A stretch of DNA of 64,000 nucleotides from Pseudomonas sp. C1C7 (GCF_013359595.1 NZ_JABFMP010000009.1:1-64000); one strand, 5' to 3'; counted from the stretch's first letter, positions 8,333-17,300 are shown. Notes: generated by a model from the sequence alone, not told the origin. Translations and numbers: made by a program.

Positions 8333-9265
8333 ATGGCTGGTGTAATGGATTCGGTTAACCAGCGCACGCAACTGGTGGGGCAGAATCGCCTTGAGCTGTT
8401 GTTGTTCCGTCTCGACGGCCAGCAGCTGTATGGGATCAACGTCTTCAAGGTTAGGGAGGTGCTGCAATGCCCCCAACTGACGCTGATGCCCAAATCCAGT
8501 CCTGTCGTGTGCGGCGTGGCAAATATTCGGGGGGCGACCATTCCGATCCTGGATCTGGCAATGGCAACCGGCTCCGGTGCGTTGAAGGACAAGAACAACC
8601 CGTTCGTGATCATCACGGAGTACAACACCAAGACCCAGGGTTTCCTGGTCCGCTCGGTGGAGCGCATCGTCAACATGAACTGGGAAGAGATCCATCCGCC
8701 ACCCAAGGGGACCGGTCGCGATCACTACCTGACGGCGGTGACGCGGGTCGACAACCAGTTGGTTGAAATCATCGACGTCGAGAAAGTGCTGGCGGAAGTG
8801 GCGCCAACACCGGAAGCGATTTCCGTCGGAGTGGTCGATGTCGAAACCCAGCACAAGGCGCTTTCGCTGCGTGTGCTGACGGTCGATGACTCATCGGTGG
8901 CGCGCAAGCAGGTCACGCGTTGCCTGCAGACCGTTGGTGTCGAAGTGGTGGCGTTGAACGATGGGCGGCAGGCGCTGGATTACCTGCGCAAGCTGGTCGA
9001 TGAAGGCAAGAAGCCGGAAGAAGAGTTCCTGATGATGATCTCCGACATCGAGATGCCGGAAATGGACGGATACACTCTGACGGCCGAGATCCGCAACGAC
9101 CCGCGCATGCAAAAGCTTCATATCATCCTGCATACTTCATTGTCGGGCGTGTTCAATCAGGCGATGGTCAAGAAAGTCGGTGCCGATGACTTCCTGGCCA
9201 AATTCCGTCCTGATGACCTGGCATCCCGGGTGGTCGACCGGATCAAAGCAGCAGACATCAGCTAG
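8333..9265 (+). CDS. cheV: Chemotaxis coupling protein CheV
   Basis: A 310-residue protein with a CheW-like coupling domain (about 15-165, including LLFRLDGQQLYGINVFKVREV and VCGVANIRGATIPILDL) fused to a receiver domain (about 178-305, acidic VDDSS and phosphoacceptor D238 in ISDIEMPEMDG). It couples chemoreceptors to CheA and is phosphorylated for adaptation. TAGGAG eight bases upstream supports the start; a second ATG four codons in is less well placed. Divergent from flgA and upstream of cheR, the order seen in other pseudomonads. Confidence 0.95.
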   Translation: MAGVMDSVNQRTQLVGQNRLELLLFRLDGQQLYGINVFKVREVLQCPQLTLMPKSSPVVCGVANIRGATIPILDLAMATGSGALKDKNNPFVIITEYNTKTQGFLVRSVERIVNMNWEEIHPPPKGTGRDHYLTAVTRVDNQLVEIIDVEKVLAEVAPTPEAISVGVVDVETQHKALSLRVLTVDDSSVARKQVTRCLQTVGVEVVALNDGRQALDYLRKLVDEGKKPEEEFLMMISDIEMPEMDGYTLTAEIRNDPRMQKLHIILHTSLSGVFNQAMVKKVGADDFLAKFRPDDLASRVVDRIKAADIS

Positions 9266-9311
9266 GGGCGTTTTGCCCCTGGCAGTCAACACGATTTAAG
9301 AGGCGGCAGCA

Positions 9312-10139
9312 TTGTCTACGGGTAATTTGGATTTCGAACAGTTCCGGGTATTCCTGGAAAAAGCCTGTGGCATTTTGCTCGGTGAAAACAAGCAGTATCT
9401 GGTCTCGAGCCGTCTCAACAAGCTGATGGAGCAGCAAGGCATCAAGTCCCTCGGGGAGTTGGTCCAGCGTATCCAGACTCAGCCGCGCAGCGGTTTGCGC
9501 GAGATGGTGGTGGACGCGATGACGACCAACGAAACCCTGTGGTTTCGTGACACCTATCCATTTGAGGTCTTGAAAAACAAGGTTCTGCCCGAGTCGATCA
9601 AGGCCAGTCCCGGCCAGCGCCTGCGCATCTGGTCGGCGGCGTGTTCGTCGGGTCAGGAGCCTTACTCGCTGTCGATGTCCATCGACGAATTCGAGCGGAC
9701 CAACGTCGGGCAACTGAAGATGGGGGTGCAGATTGTCGCCACCGATCTGTCCAGCACCATGTTGACCAACTGCAAGACCGGCGAGTACGACAGCCTGGCC
9801 ATCGGCCGTGGCCTGTCGCCCGAGCGACTGCAGCGTTACTTCGATCCGAAAGGACCGGGGCGCTGGGTGATCAAGGCGCCGATCAAGAGTCGGGTGGAGT
9901 TCCGCTCCTTCAACCTGCTGGACAGCTACGCGAGTCTCGGCAAGTTCGACATCGTGTTTTGCCGCAACGTCCTGATCTACTTCTCTGCCGAAGTGAAGAA
10001 GGACATTCTGTTGCGCATTCACAGCACGCTGAAACCGGGCGGTTATCTGTTCCTCGGCGCCTCCGAGGCGTTGAACGGATTGCCGGACCATTACCAGATG
10101 GTTCAGTGCAGCCCGGGGATCATTTACCAGGCGAAGTGA
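9312..10139 (+). CDS. cheR: Chemotaxis protein methyltransferase CheR
   Basis: A 275-residue enzyme that methylates glutamates on chemoreceptors using S-adenosylmethionine. The N-terminal helical domain (1-85) ends in TTNETLWFRD; the SAM-binding motif is RIWSAACSSGQEPYSLSM (about 105-122), and DIVFCRNVLIYF near 215-226 is the conserved fifth-strand segment. The start is a TTG, chosen because AAGAGGCGG lies just upstream and the family begins here. It follows cheV by 46 bases, with a terminator after it, so cheV-cheR is one unit. Confidence 0.95.
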   Translation: MSTGNLDFEQFRVFLEKACGILLGENKQYLVSSRLNKLMEQQGIKSLGELVQRIQTQPRSGLREMVVDAMTTNETLWFRDTYPFEVLKNKVLPESIKASPGQRLRIWSAACSSGQEPYSLSMSIDEFERTNVGQLKMGVQIVATDLSSTMLTNCKTGEYDSLAIGRGLSPERLQRYFDPKGPGRWVIKAPIKSRVEFRSFNLLDSYASLGKFDIVFCRNVLIYFSAEVKKDILLRIHSTLKPGGYLFLGASEALNGLPDHYQMVQCSPGIIYQAK

Positions 10140-10153
10140 TGTTGGCGTGATTG

Positions 10154-10189
10154 AAAAAAACGGGAGCCCTCAAAGGCTCCCGTTTTTTT
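10154..10189 (+). terminator. Terminator after cheR
   Basis: AAAAAAACGGGAGCC, six-base loop, GGCTCCCGTTTTTTT. Confidence 0.92.
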
Positions 10190-10206
10190 ATGGCTTTTGT
10201 TTACCC

Positions 10207-10290
10207 GCAGGAGCTGCCGAAGGCTGCGATCTTTTGATCTGGCTTTTAAAAAACAGACTCAAAAGATCGCAGCCTTCGGCAGCTCCTACA
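10207..10290. repeat. REP/REPIN palindrome
   Basis: Two inverted copies of the GGAGCTGCCGAAGGCTGCGA unit, each ending in TCTTTTGA, facing each other across a short AT-rich spacer. The same unit recurs near 23005, 28736, 30471, 46245, 48376 and 57538. Confidence 0.9.
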
Positions 10291-10413
10291 GGGGGTGTGT
10301 TGCGTTGGAGAAAGCGGCAGAAAAGCGGCATCCGGCGGAAACCGGTTGCCGCTTTTCTGGCATTGCCGCGCTGCCACCGCTCGCAAAGCCCCGGTTTATG
10401 GGCGTGTTCTGAT

Positions 10414-10430
10414 TTGGCATGACGCTTGCT
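10414..10430 (+). promoter_or_regulatory. Sigma54 promoter of flgBCDE
   Basis: TTGGCATGACGCTTGCT: a -24/-12 element with exact GG-N10-GC spacing, 51 bases before the flgB ATG. In P. aeruginosa flgBCDE is an RpoN-dependent class III operon activated by FleR, which fits. Confidence 0.88.
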
Positions 10431-10480
10431 AAGACCATCGTACGAAAAATCAGGTCACCCGAAGGTGAAGGTTTCCCGAC

Positions 10481-10888
10481 ATGAGCATCAGCTTCGATAA
10501 AGCGCTCGGTATTCACGAAAAGGCTCTGGGCTTCCGTGCCCAGCGCGCTGAAGTCCTGGCCAACAACATCGCCAACGCCGACACCCCGAACTACAAAGCG
10601 CGGGATCTGGAGTTCTCGAAAGTGCTCGAGGCACAGAACGACAAGGCCAAAAACGGCACGTTCGCCTTGAACATGACCAACAGCCGGCATATCGAAGCCG
10701 AAGGCCTGGGCAATGGCGACGAGTCGCTGATGTACCGCACGCCGATGCAGCCTTCGATCGACCAGAACACTGTGGACGCCCAACTGGAGCAGTCGAACTA
10801 CGCGGAAAACGCGGTCAACTTCCAGGCCAGCTTCACCCTGCTCAACAGCAAATTCAAAGGGCTGATCTCAGCCCTGCGCGGAGAATAA
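10481..10888 (+). CDS. flgB: Flagellar basal-body rod protein FlgB
   Basis: A 135-residue rod protein. The N-terminal heptad region contains the rod/hook signature with RAEVLANNIANADTPNYKARD (residues about 22-42), and the C-terminal helix (QSNYAENAVNFQASFTLLN) completes the coiled coil typical of axial proteins. Proximal rod component, secreted by the flagellar type III apparatus. First gene of flgBCDE behind a sigma54 promoter; flgC starts three bases after the stop. Confidence 0.96.
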   Translation: MSISFDKALGIHEKALGFRAQRAEVLANNIANADTPNYKARDLEFSKVLEAQNDKAKNGTFALNMTNSRHIEAEGLGNGDESLMYRTPMQPSIDQNTVDAQLEQSNYAENAVNFQASFTLLNSKFKGLISALRGE

Positions 10889-10891
10889 GTC

Positions 10892-11335
10892 ATGTCTCTA
10901 TCCAGCGTTTTCAACATTGCCGGTAGCGGCATGAGTGCCCAGAACACTCGCCTGAACACCGTCGCATCGAACATCGCCAACGCCGAAACCGTCTCGTCGA
11001 GCATCGACCAGACCTACCGCGCCCGTCACCCGGTATTCGCCACCATGTTCCAGGGCGCCCAGAGCGGCGGCAGCGATTCGCTGTTCCAGAACCAGGATGC
11101 CGCCGGTCAAGGCGTGCAGGTACTGGGTGTGGTCGAAGACCAGAGCAACCTTGAAGCACGCTACGAGCCGAACCATCCGGCTGCCGACGCCAAGGGCTAC
11201 GTCTATTACCCGAACGTCAACGTGGTGGAAGAAATGGCCGACATGATTTCCGCCAGCCGTTCGTTCCAGACCAACGCCGAAATGATGAACACCGCCAAAA
11301 CCATGATGCAGAAAGTCCTGACCCTCGGTCAGTGA
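10892..11335 (+). CDS. flgC: Flagellar basal-body rod protein FlgC
   Basis: A 147-residue rod protein with the N-terminal signature SGMSAQNTRLNTVASNIANAETV and the C-terminal axial helix with VNVVEEMADMISASRSFQTN. It builds the proximal rod together with FlgB and FlgF. It is flanked by flgB (3-base gap) and flgD (15-base gap) in the same operon. Confidence 0.96.
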   Translation: MSLSSVFNIAGSGMSAQNTRLNTVASNIANAETVSSSIDQTYRARHPVFATMFQGAQSGGSDSLFQNQDAAGQGVQVLGVVEDQSNLEARYEPNHPAADAKGYVYYPNVNVVEEMADMISASRSFQTNAEMMNTAKTMMQKVLTLGQ

Positions 11336-11350
11336 TAAGGGGCGACTCAG

Positions 11351-12073
11351 ATGAGTGTTTCCGATACCACCAGTGGCCTGTCGCTCAACGACATCCTGGC
11401 GAACTCTTCGGTCAAGACCACAAAGGATACCGATAGCCTGGCGTCCGCGGCCGGTAGCGCTACTGGCAAAAAGGCCCTGGGCAAGGATGCGTTCCTGCAG
11501 TTGCTGGTGACGCAACTGAAAAACCAGAACCCGCTGGAGCCGCAAGGCAACGGTGAGTTCGTGGCGCAGTTGGCGCAGTTCAGCAGCCTGGAAGGCATCA
11601 CCACGCTTAACGACACCGTGACCGGCATTGCCGGTGCGTTCGGTTCCTCCCAGGCGTTGCAGGCTTCGTCCCTGGTGGGGCGTTCGGTCATCGCGCCGGG
11701 CGACAAGGCCGTGGTAGACACCACCAAGGGCATGACCGGTTCGGTCGTGCTGCCGCAATCGGTTGCCGAAGCCACGGTGAAAATCACCGACAAGGACGGC
11801 AAAACCATTCGTACCCTCACCTTGAGCGACCAGAAGGCGGGCAATGCCAGCTTTACCTGGGACGGCAAGGACGAAGCGGGCAACGTGGCCCCGGCGGGTA
11901 CTTACACCTTCGCCGCAACGACCACCATCGATGATCAGAGCGTCGCGCTGATCACCAACCTGCCGGCGACTGTCACCAGTGTGACCCTGAGCCAGACCGG
12001 CGGAGAGTTGATGCTCAATCTGGCGGGCCTGGGCAGTGTCGCCCTGTCCAAAGTGCAAACCATTGGTATATAG
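11351..12073 (+). CDS. flgD: Flagellar hook cap / hook assembly protein FlgD
   Basis: A 240-residue protein. The N-terminal part has the conserved LGKDAFLQLLVTQLKNQNPLEP segment (about 42-63), and the C-terminal part carries the FlgD Tudor/FNIII-like region with FTWDGKDEAGNVAPAGTY. FlgD caps the growing hook so that FlgE subunits polymerise. Length is normal for pseudomonads. Confidence 0.96.
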   Translation: MSVSDTTSGLSLNDILANSSVKTTKDTDSLASAAGSATGKKALGKDAFLQLLVTQLKNQNPLEPQGNGEFVAQLAQFSSLEGITTLNDTVTGIAGAFGSSQALQASSLVGRSVIAPGDKAVVDTTKGMTGSVVLPQSVAEATVKITDKDGKTIRTLTLSDQKAGNASFTWDGKDEAGNVAPAGTYTFAATTTIDDQSVALITNLPATVTSVTLSQTGGELMLNLAGLGSVALSKVQTIGI

Positions 12074-12104
12074 AGCCGACTAACCCGGCATACAGGAGTG
12101 GAAT

Positions 12105-13430
12105 ATGTCTTTCAACATCGGCCTTAGCGGTCTCTATGCTGCCAACAAGCAACTGGACGTGACCGGCAACAACATCGCCAACGTGGCGACCGTCGGCTTC
12201 AAATCGTCCCGTGCGGAATTCGAAGATGTGTACTCGGCGACCAAGCTGGGTTCGGGCAGCAAGACCGTCGGTAGCGGCGTGCGCCTGGCCAACGTTTCCC
12301 AGCAGTTCACCCAGGGTGACATCAGCAACACCGGCAACGTGCTGGACATGGGCATCAACGGCTCCGGCTTCTTCGTGCTGAACAACAACGGTTCGCTGTC
12401 CTACACCCGTGCCGGTACCTTCAAGGTCGACAAGGAAGGCTACGTCACCAACTCCGATGGCACTGCGCGCCTGCAGGGTTATGGTGTGGATGCCAACGGC
12501 AAGATCGTCAACGGTGTGTTGACGGATCTGCGTATCGACACTTCCAACCTGGCGCCTAAATCCACGACCACCGTGTCGTCGACGATCAACCTGAACTCCA
12601 CTGCGTCGATCATTGATCAGACTGTGGCTGCCAACAAGTTCGATCCAGCCAAGCCGGAAACTTTCACCAAGCAGTTCAGCACCCCGATTTTCGACACTCA
12701 GGGTAACCAGCACACCATGGATCAGTACATGGTGAAAACCGGTCCGAACACCTGGGATACCTACACCCTGATCGATGGCCGCAACCCTGACGGTAGCGAC
12801 CCTACCGCGGCAGCTACGCCACCGGTTGCATCGACCATGACTTTCGATACCAGCGGCAAACTGGTTTCGGTCAGCACGCCAAACCCGCCGGGTGCTCCAG
12901 TGGTCAGCAGTGATCTGAAAATCACCAACTGGGTACCGGGCAAAGTCACCAATGGCACCTGGGCTGCCAACGGCGCCGCCGCGGATCCGGCAGGCGTGAC
13001 CATTTCCATGGCCAACACCACCCAGTTCAACGCTGACACCGCGCGTTCGATTCCTGCGCAGAACGGTTACGCCACCGGCCAGATCACCAACCTGACCATC
13101 GACGGCAGTGGTGTGATGCTGGCCAACTTCAGCAACTACCAGACCAAACCGATCGGCCAGCTGGCACTGGCCAGCTTCACCAATGAGCAAGGTCTGCAGC
13201 CTGTTGGCGGCACCAGCTGGAAGGAAACCTACGCATCGGGCATCCCGGGTTACGATGCGCCGGAAACCGGCACCCTGGGTTCGATCCACTCCAACTCCCT
13301 GGAAGAGTCAAACGTCAACGTGACCAACGAACTGGTCGATTTGATCAAGGCGCAGAGCAACTACCAGGCGAACGCCAAGACCATCTCCACCCAGAGCACC
13401 ATCATGCAGACCATCATTCAGATGACTTGA
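12105..13430 (+). CDS. flgE: Flagellar hook protein FlgE
   Basis: A 441-residue hook subunit. The N terminus carries the axial signature (GLSGLYAANKQLDVTGNNIANVATVG), followed by the GFKSSRAEFEDV region. The C terminus SLEESNVNVTNELVDLIKAQSNYQANAKTI forms the other half of the coiled coil. The variable Ala/Thr/Ser-rich domain lies between about residues 150 and 350. Last gene of the operon here: a terminator follows and flgF is not next, unlike the contiguous flgB-L cluster I recall from P. aeruginosa. Confidence 0.96.
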   Translation: MSFNIGLSGLYAANKQLDVTGNNIANVATVGFKSSRAEFEDVYSATKLGSGSKTVGSGVRLANVSQQFTQGDISNTGNVLDMGINGSGFFVLNNNGSLSYTRAGTFKVDKEGYVTNSDGTARLQGYGVDANGKIVNGVLTDLRIDTSNLAPKSTTTVSSTINLNSTASIIDQTVAANKFDPAKPETFTKQFSTPIFDTQGNQHTMDQYMVKTGPNTWDTYTLIDGRNPDGSDPTAAATPPVASTMTFDTSGKLVSVSTPNPPGAPVVSSDLKITNWVPGKVTNGTWAANGAAADPAGVTISMANTTQFNADTARSIPAQNGYATGQITNLTIDGSGVMLANFSNYQTKPIGQLALASFTNEQGLQPVGGTSWKETYASGIPGYDAPETGTLGSIHSNSLEESNVNVTNELVDLIKAQSNYQANAKTISTQSTIMQTIIQMT

Positions 13431-13452
13431 TGCTGGGCAGTGCTGCATAAGG

Positions 13453-13478
13453 AACCCCTCGAAAGAGGGGTTTTTTTT
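13453..13478 (+). terminator. Terminator after flgE
   Basis: AACCCCTC-GAAA-GAGGGG followed by eight T. Confidence 0.92.
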
Positions 13479-13482
13479 AAGG

Positions 13483-13579
13483 TCAAAAGATCGCAGCCTC
13501 GTTTCACTCGACAGCTCCTACAGGGCATTGCGGGATCTTGTAGGAGCTGCCGAGTGAAACGAGGCTGCAATCTTTTTGA
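13483..13579. repeat. REP palindrome, variant arm sequence
   Basis: Arms share the CAAAAGATCGCAGCC and AGCTCCTACAG ends of the common REP but contain TCGTTTCACTCGAC in place of TTCGGC. The two arms are inverted around GGGCATTGCGGGATCT. It lies in the flgE-nrdA junction. Confidence 0.85.
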
Positions 13580-13595
13580 TGTGAAGGGGCAAAAG

Positions 13596-13631
13596 AAAAC
13601 CCCCGACAAACCAGAGGTCTGTCGGGGGTTT
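13596..13631 (-). terminator. Terminator after nrdA
   Basis: On the minus strand AAACCCCCGACAGAC, loop, TTTGTCGGGGGTTTTC, ending in a T-rich tail, 35 bases beyond the nrdA stop codon. Confidence 0.88.
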
Positions 13632-13665
13632 CAGGTGGGCGCCGTCAGGCGCCTACCGGCTCAGC

Positions 13666-16569
13666 TTATTGGCAAGCTTCGCAATCCGGCTCGTCGATGG
13701 CGCAGGCCTTTGGCACTGGAGCCGGGCCGGCTGGCGCGGTTGGCGCTGCCAGGACCGAGTCGTCACCGTGGTTGCCGCCGCTGGAAACAGCGTTCAGCTT
13801 GCCGGTGTTGATGGTCGACTTCTCGGTGCTGGTCGCGGCCAGGGCACGGAGGTAGTAGGTGGTTTTCAGACCACGGTACCAGGCCATGCGGTAGGTCACG
13901 TCCAGCTTCTTGCCCGAAGCGCCAGCGATGTACAGGTTCAGCGACTGAGCCTGGTCGATCCACTTCTGACGACGGCTTGCCGCGTCGACGATCCACTTGG
14001 TGTCCACTTCGAAAGCAGTCGCGTAGAGCGCCTTGAGCTCGGCCGGAATGCGTTCGATCTGCTGCACGGAACCGTCGTAGTACTTCAGGTCGTTGATCAT
14101 GACCGAGTCCCACAGACCGCGAGCCTTGAGGTCGCGAACCAGGTACGGGTTGATCACGGTGAATTCGCCCGACAGGTTCGATTTCACATAGAGGTTCTGG
14201 TAGGTCGGTTCGATCGACTGCGATACGCCGGTGATGTTGGCGATGGTCGCGGTTGGTGCGATGGCCATGATGTTCGAGTTACGGATGCCTTTCTGTACAC
14301 GGGCGCGAACCGGTGCCCAGTCCAGGGTTTCCTTCAGGTCGACATCGATGTACTGCGCGCCACGGGCTTCGATCAGGATTTGTTGCGAATCCAGCGGCAG
14401 GATGCCCTTGGACCAAAGCGAACCCTGGAACGTCTCGTACGAACCGCGCTCGTCAGCCAGGTCGCAGGACGCCTGGATCGCGAAGTAGCTGACCGCTTCC
14501 ATGGAAGTGTCGGCGAACTGCACGGCGGCATCGGAGCCGTAAGGAATGTGCTGCAGGTACAGCGCGTCCTGGAAGCCCATGATGCCCAGACCGACCGGAC
14601 GGTGCTTGAAGTTGGAGTTCTTCGCTTGCGGCACCGAGTAGTAGTTGATGTCGATCACGTTGTCGAGCATGCGCACGGCGGTGTTCACGGTGCGTTGCAG
14701 CTTGGCGGTGTCGAGCTGGCCGTTCACGATGTGGTTCGGCAGGTTGATCGAGCCCAGGTTGCAAACGGCGATCTCGTCCTTGTTGGTGTTCAAGGTGATC
14801 TCGGTGCACAGGTTCGAGCTGTGAACCACGCCAACGTGCTGCTGCGGGCTGCGCAGGTTGCACGGGTCCTTGAAGGTCAGCCATGGGTGGCCGGTTTCGA
14901 ACAGCATGGACAGCATCTTGCGCCACAGGTCTTTGGCCTGGATGGTCTTGAACAGCTTGATCTTGCCTGGGTATTCGGTCAGGGCTTCGTAGTACTCGTA
15001 GCGCTCTTCGAAGGCCTTGCCGGTCAGGTCGTGCAGGTCCGGAACTTCGGATGGCGAGAACAGGGTCCACTTGCCGTCGTCGAAGACACGCTTCATGAAC
15101 AGGTCAGGGATCCAGTTGGCGGTGTTCATGTCGTGAGTACGACGACGGTCATCACCGGTGTTCTTGCGCAGCTCGATGAACTCTTCGATGTCCATGTGCC
15201 AGGTTTCCAGGTAGGCACAGACAGCGCCTTTGCGCTTGCCACCCTGGTTAACGGCGACGGCGGTGTCGTTCACCACTTTCAGGAACGGAACCACGCCCTG
15301 GGATTTGCCGTTGGTGCCCTTGATGTAGGAACCCAGTGCACGAACCGGCGTCCAGTCGTTGCCCAGGCCACCGGCGAATTTCGACAGCATGGCGTTGTCG
15401 TGGATCGCGTGGTAGATGCCCGACAGGTCGTCCGGAACGGTGGTCAGGTAGCAGCTCGACAGCTGTGGACGCAGGGTACCGGCGTTGAACAGGGTCGGCG
15501 TCGAAGCCATGTAGTCGAAGGACGACAACAGGTTGTAGAACTCGATGGCACGAGCTTCGCGGTCTTTCTCTTCGATCGCCAGGCCCATGGCCACGCGCAT
15601 GAAGAAGATCTGCGGCAGTTCGAAACGCACGCCATCCTTGTGGATGAAGTAGCGGTCGTAAAGGGTTTGCAGGCCCAGGTAGGTGAATTGCTGGTCGCGC
15701 TCGTGGTTGATCGCCTTGCCCAGTTTTTCCAGGTCGAAGGTGGCCAGCTCAGGGTTCAGCAGTTCGTATTCCACACCCTTGGCGACGTAGGCAGGCAGGG
15801 CCTTGGCGTACAGGTCGGCCATTTCGTGGTGGGTGGCGCTCTCGGCGACGCCGAGGAAGCCCAGGCCTTCGGCACGCAGGGTGTCCATCAGCAGGCGGGC
15901 GGTCACGAACGAGTAGTTAGGCTCGCGCTCGACCAGGGTACGGGCGGTCATCACCAGGGCGGTGTTGACGTCCTTCAGGGCTACGCCGTCGTACAGGTTC
16001 TTCAGGGTTTCGCGCTGGATCAGGTCGCCGTCGACTTCTTCCAGGCCTTCGCACGCTTCGCGGACGATGGTGTCCAGGCGGCCCATGTCCAGTGGCGCCA
16101 GGCTGCCGTCGGCGCGGGTGATGCGGATCGATGGGTGAGCGTTGACGGTTTCTTCGACCGGGGTGTGCGCTGCGCGCTCCTTGGCGCGCGAGTCGCGGTA
16201 GATCACGTAGTCGCGAGCGACTTTCTGCTCGCCGGCACGCATCAGGGCCAGTTCGACCTGGTCCTGGATTTCTTCGATGTGGATGGTGCCGCCCGAAGGC
16301 ATGCGACGCTTGAAGGTAGCGGTGACCTGTTCGGTCAGACGGGCAACGGTGTCGTGGATTCGCGACGAGGCGGCAGCGGTGCCACCCTCAACTGCGAGAA
16401 ACGCTTTGGTGATGGCGACGGTGATTTTGTCATCGGTGTAAGGAACGACAGTGCCGTTACGCTTGATCACGCGCAGCTGGCCAGGCGCGGTGGCGGACAG
16501 ATCCGAAGTCGAATCGGCGGCCGGCGGCAAGGTGCCCTGCGGGTTCTCGCGAGTTGTGTCGGTTTGCAT
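13666..16569 (-). CDS. nrdA: Class Ia ribonucleoside-diphosphate reductase, alpha subunit
   Basis: A 967-residue NrdA reducing ribonucleoside diphosphates. Two ATP-cones stand in tandem at the N terminus (about 32-125, starting LRVIKRNGTVVPYTDDKI, and about 145-235, starting RITRADGSLAPLD), as in P. aeruginosa NrdA. The active-site loop NLCTEITLNT holds the radical cysteine, SSCYLTT the redox cysteine, and the C terminus ends with the CEACQ cysteine pair for thioredoxin. GGAGACACCC supports the ATG at 16569; the frame is open further upstream but without a binding site. nrdB is not adjacent: downstream genes are flagellar and convergent. Confidence 0.96.
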   Translation of the reverse strand: MQTDTTRENPQGTLPPAADSTSDLSATAPGQLRVIKRNGTVVPYTDDKITVAITKAFLAVEGGTAAASSRIHDTVARLTEQVTATFKRRMPSGGTIHIEEIQDQVELALMRAGEQKVARDYVIYRDSRAKERAAHTPVEETVNAHPSIRITRADGSLAPLDMGRLDTIVREACEGLEEVDGDLIQRETLKNLYDGVALKDVNTALVMTARTLVEREPNYSFVTARLLMDTLRAEGLGFLGVAESATHHEMADLYAKALPAYVAKGVEYELLNPELATFDLEKLGKAINHERDQQFTYLGLQTLYDRYFIHKDGVRFELPQIFFMRVAMGLAIEEKDREARAIEFYNLLSSFDYMASTPTLFNAGTLRPQLSSCYLTTVPDDLSGIYHAIHDNAMLSKFAGGLGNDWTPVRALGSYIKGTNGKSQGVVPFLKVVNDTAVAVNQGGKRKGAVCAYLETWHMDIEEFIELRKNTGDDRRRTHDMNTANWIPDLFMKRVFDDGKWTLFSPSEVPDLHDLTGKAFEERYEYYEALTEYPGKIKLFKTIQAKDLWRKMLSMLFETGHPWLTFKDPCNLRSPQQHVGVVHSSNLCTEITLNTNKDEIAVCNLGSINLPNHIVNGQLDTAKLQRTVNTAVRMLDNVIDINYYSVPQAKNSNFKHRPVGLGIMGFQDALYLQHIPYGSDAAVQFADTSMEAVSYFAIQASCDLADERGSYETFQGSLWSKGILPLDSQQILIEARGAQYIDVDLKETLDWAPVRARVQKGIRNSNIMAIAPTATIANITGVSQSIEPTYQNLYVKSNLSGEFTVINPYLVRDLKARGLWDSVMINDLKYYDGSVQQIERIPAELKALYATAFEVDTKWIVDAASRRQKWIDQAQSLNLYIAGASGKKLDVTYRMAWYRGLKTTYYLRALAATSTEKSTINTGKLNAVSSGGNHGDDSVLAAPTAPAGPAPVPKACAIDEPDCEACQ

Positions 16570-16928
16570 GGGTGTCTCCACGTTCTCTATGTTTGTTTGG
16601 GCACCGTCAAGGTGCCCACCGTTCCGTCCTGAAGCACTACAACCGGCAAATGCCGGGCATAACAACTTCGGGACAGTAGGAAGGGTGCTATTGGGGCGCC
16701 GCTTCCATGCCGAAGTCTTTGGTCTCACGCCATGGGCCTGAGACCGGGGTCCTTTCAGGTGACAGTTGGGACTGCAACACCCGTACCGTTTTCACCGCTC
16801 AGGGCCGAAATACAGTAGCCATCCGCGCGCGCGGATTGGTCTTTCGAAAATACGTTTGGTTCAACCGGATAGTGGCAAGAAAAGCCCTTGAAATCGGGGT
16901 CCGGTTTGTGTTTGGTTTTTTGCGCAAA
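16570..16928 (-). promoter_or_regulatory. Long structured leader region of nrdA
   Basis: About 360 bases between the nrdA ATG and the candidate NrdR box contain no supported gene. On the nrdA strand there are several perfect short hairpins: GGGCACC-TTGAC-GGTGCCC about 35 bases before the start codon, CCGGCA-TT-TGCCGG, and GGTCTCA / TGAGACC at 16721-16745. I do not recognise a known riboswitch. Confidence 0.45.
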
Positions 16929-16944
16929 ACCCTACATCTAGGGT
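16929..16944 (-). promoter_or_regulatory. Candidate NrdR box
   Basis: ACCCTACATCTAGGGT is a 16-base near-palindrome with the half-site pattern of NrdR boxes (consensus about ACAC-TATAT-GTGT with a central AT-rich core). NrdR represses nrd promoters in gamma-proteobacteria. Normally two boxes occur about three helical turns apart; I could not find a convincing second one. Confidence 0.5.
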
Positions 16945-17300
16945 TTTTTTGGCGCAGGGCTACAAGATAATGCGTTTTGGGGAGGGATTGCAACGTACTA
17001 CCTGTGGATAAGCCTGTGCGTAAATTGTGTGTGAAAGAGCGAATCGGCGTGCAGGCCGCGATGCTGCTGGACCGGACTTTTTTTCAGTCTTTTTCCACCG
17101 TCCAAAACGGCCCGGCGGATTTTCAAGGGCGCGAACCCTATCACAAAAAAACGCCGTGTCCGAACGCATTTACCGGCTTGTGTTCTGCGCGGGCGACGTT
17201 TATACAATCGGCCAGCCCGTAAGAGATTTAACCTCTCAAAACATTACAAAAAGACGGGCGGATCCTTCCTTATTAGCGTTCTTGCAAGTAGAGGTCACCC
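16945..17300. promoter_or_regulatory. Divergent intergenic region with a perfect DnaA box (17003-17011)
   Basis: No gene is seen between nrdA and the response regulator at 17301. TGTGGATAA at 17003-17011 is the complement of the strict DnaA box TTATCCACA, reading toward nrdA, about 60 bases upstream of the candidate NrdR box. DnaA binding upstream of nrdA is established in E. coli. The right part presumably carries the promoter of the 17301 gene. Confidence 0.55.

Noticed and set aside
10207..10290. Inverted repeats considered as CRISPR units
   Set aside because: Copies are isolated, palindromic and inverted, with no regular spacers and no cas genes: REP elements.
13669..16632. 987-codon open frame antisense to nrdA
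   Set aside because: It mirrors the nrdA frame, has no recognisable domain, and arises from the high third-position GC of a long well-expressed gene.
16945..16975. Second NrdR box near CTACAAGATAATG
   Set aside because: Shares only the CTACA half-site and is 28 bases from the first box, not a multiple of a helical turn.
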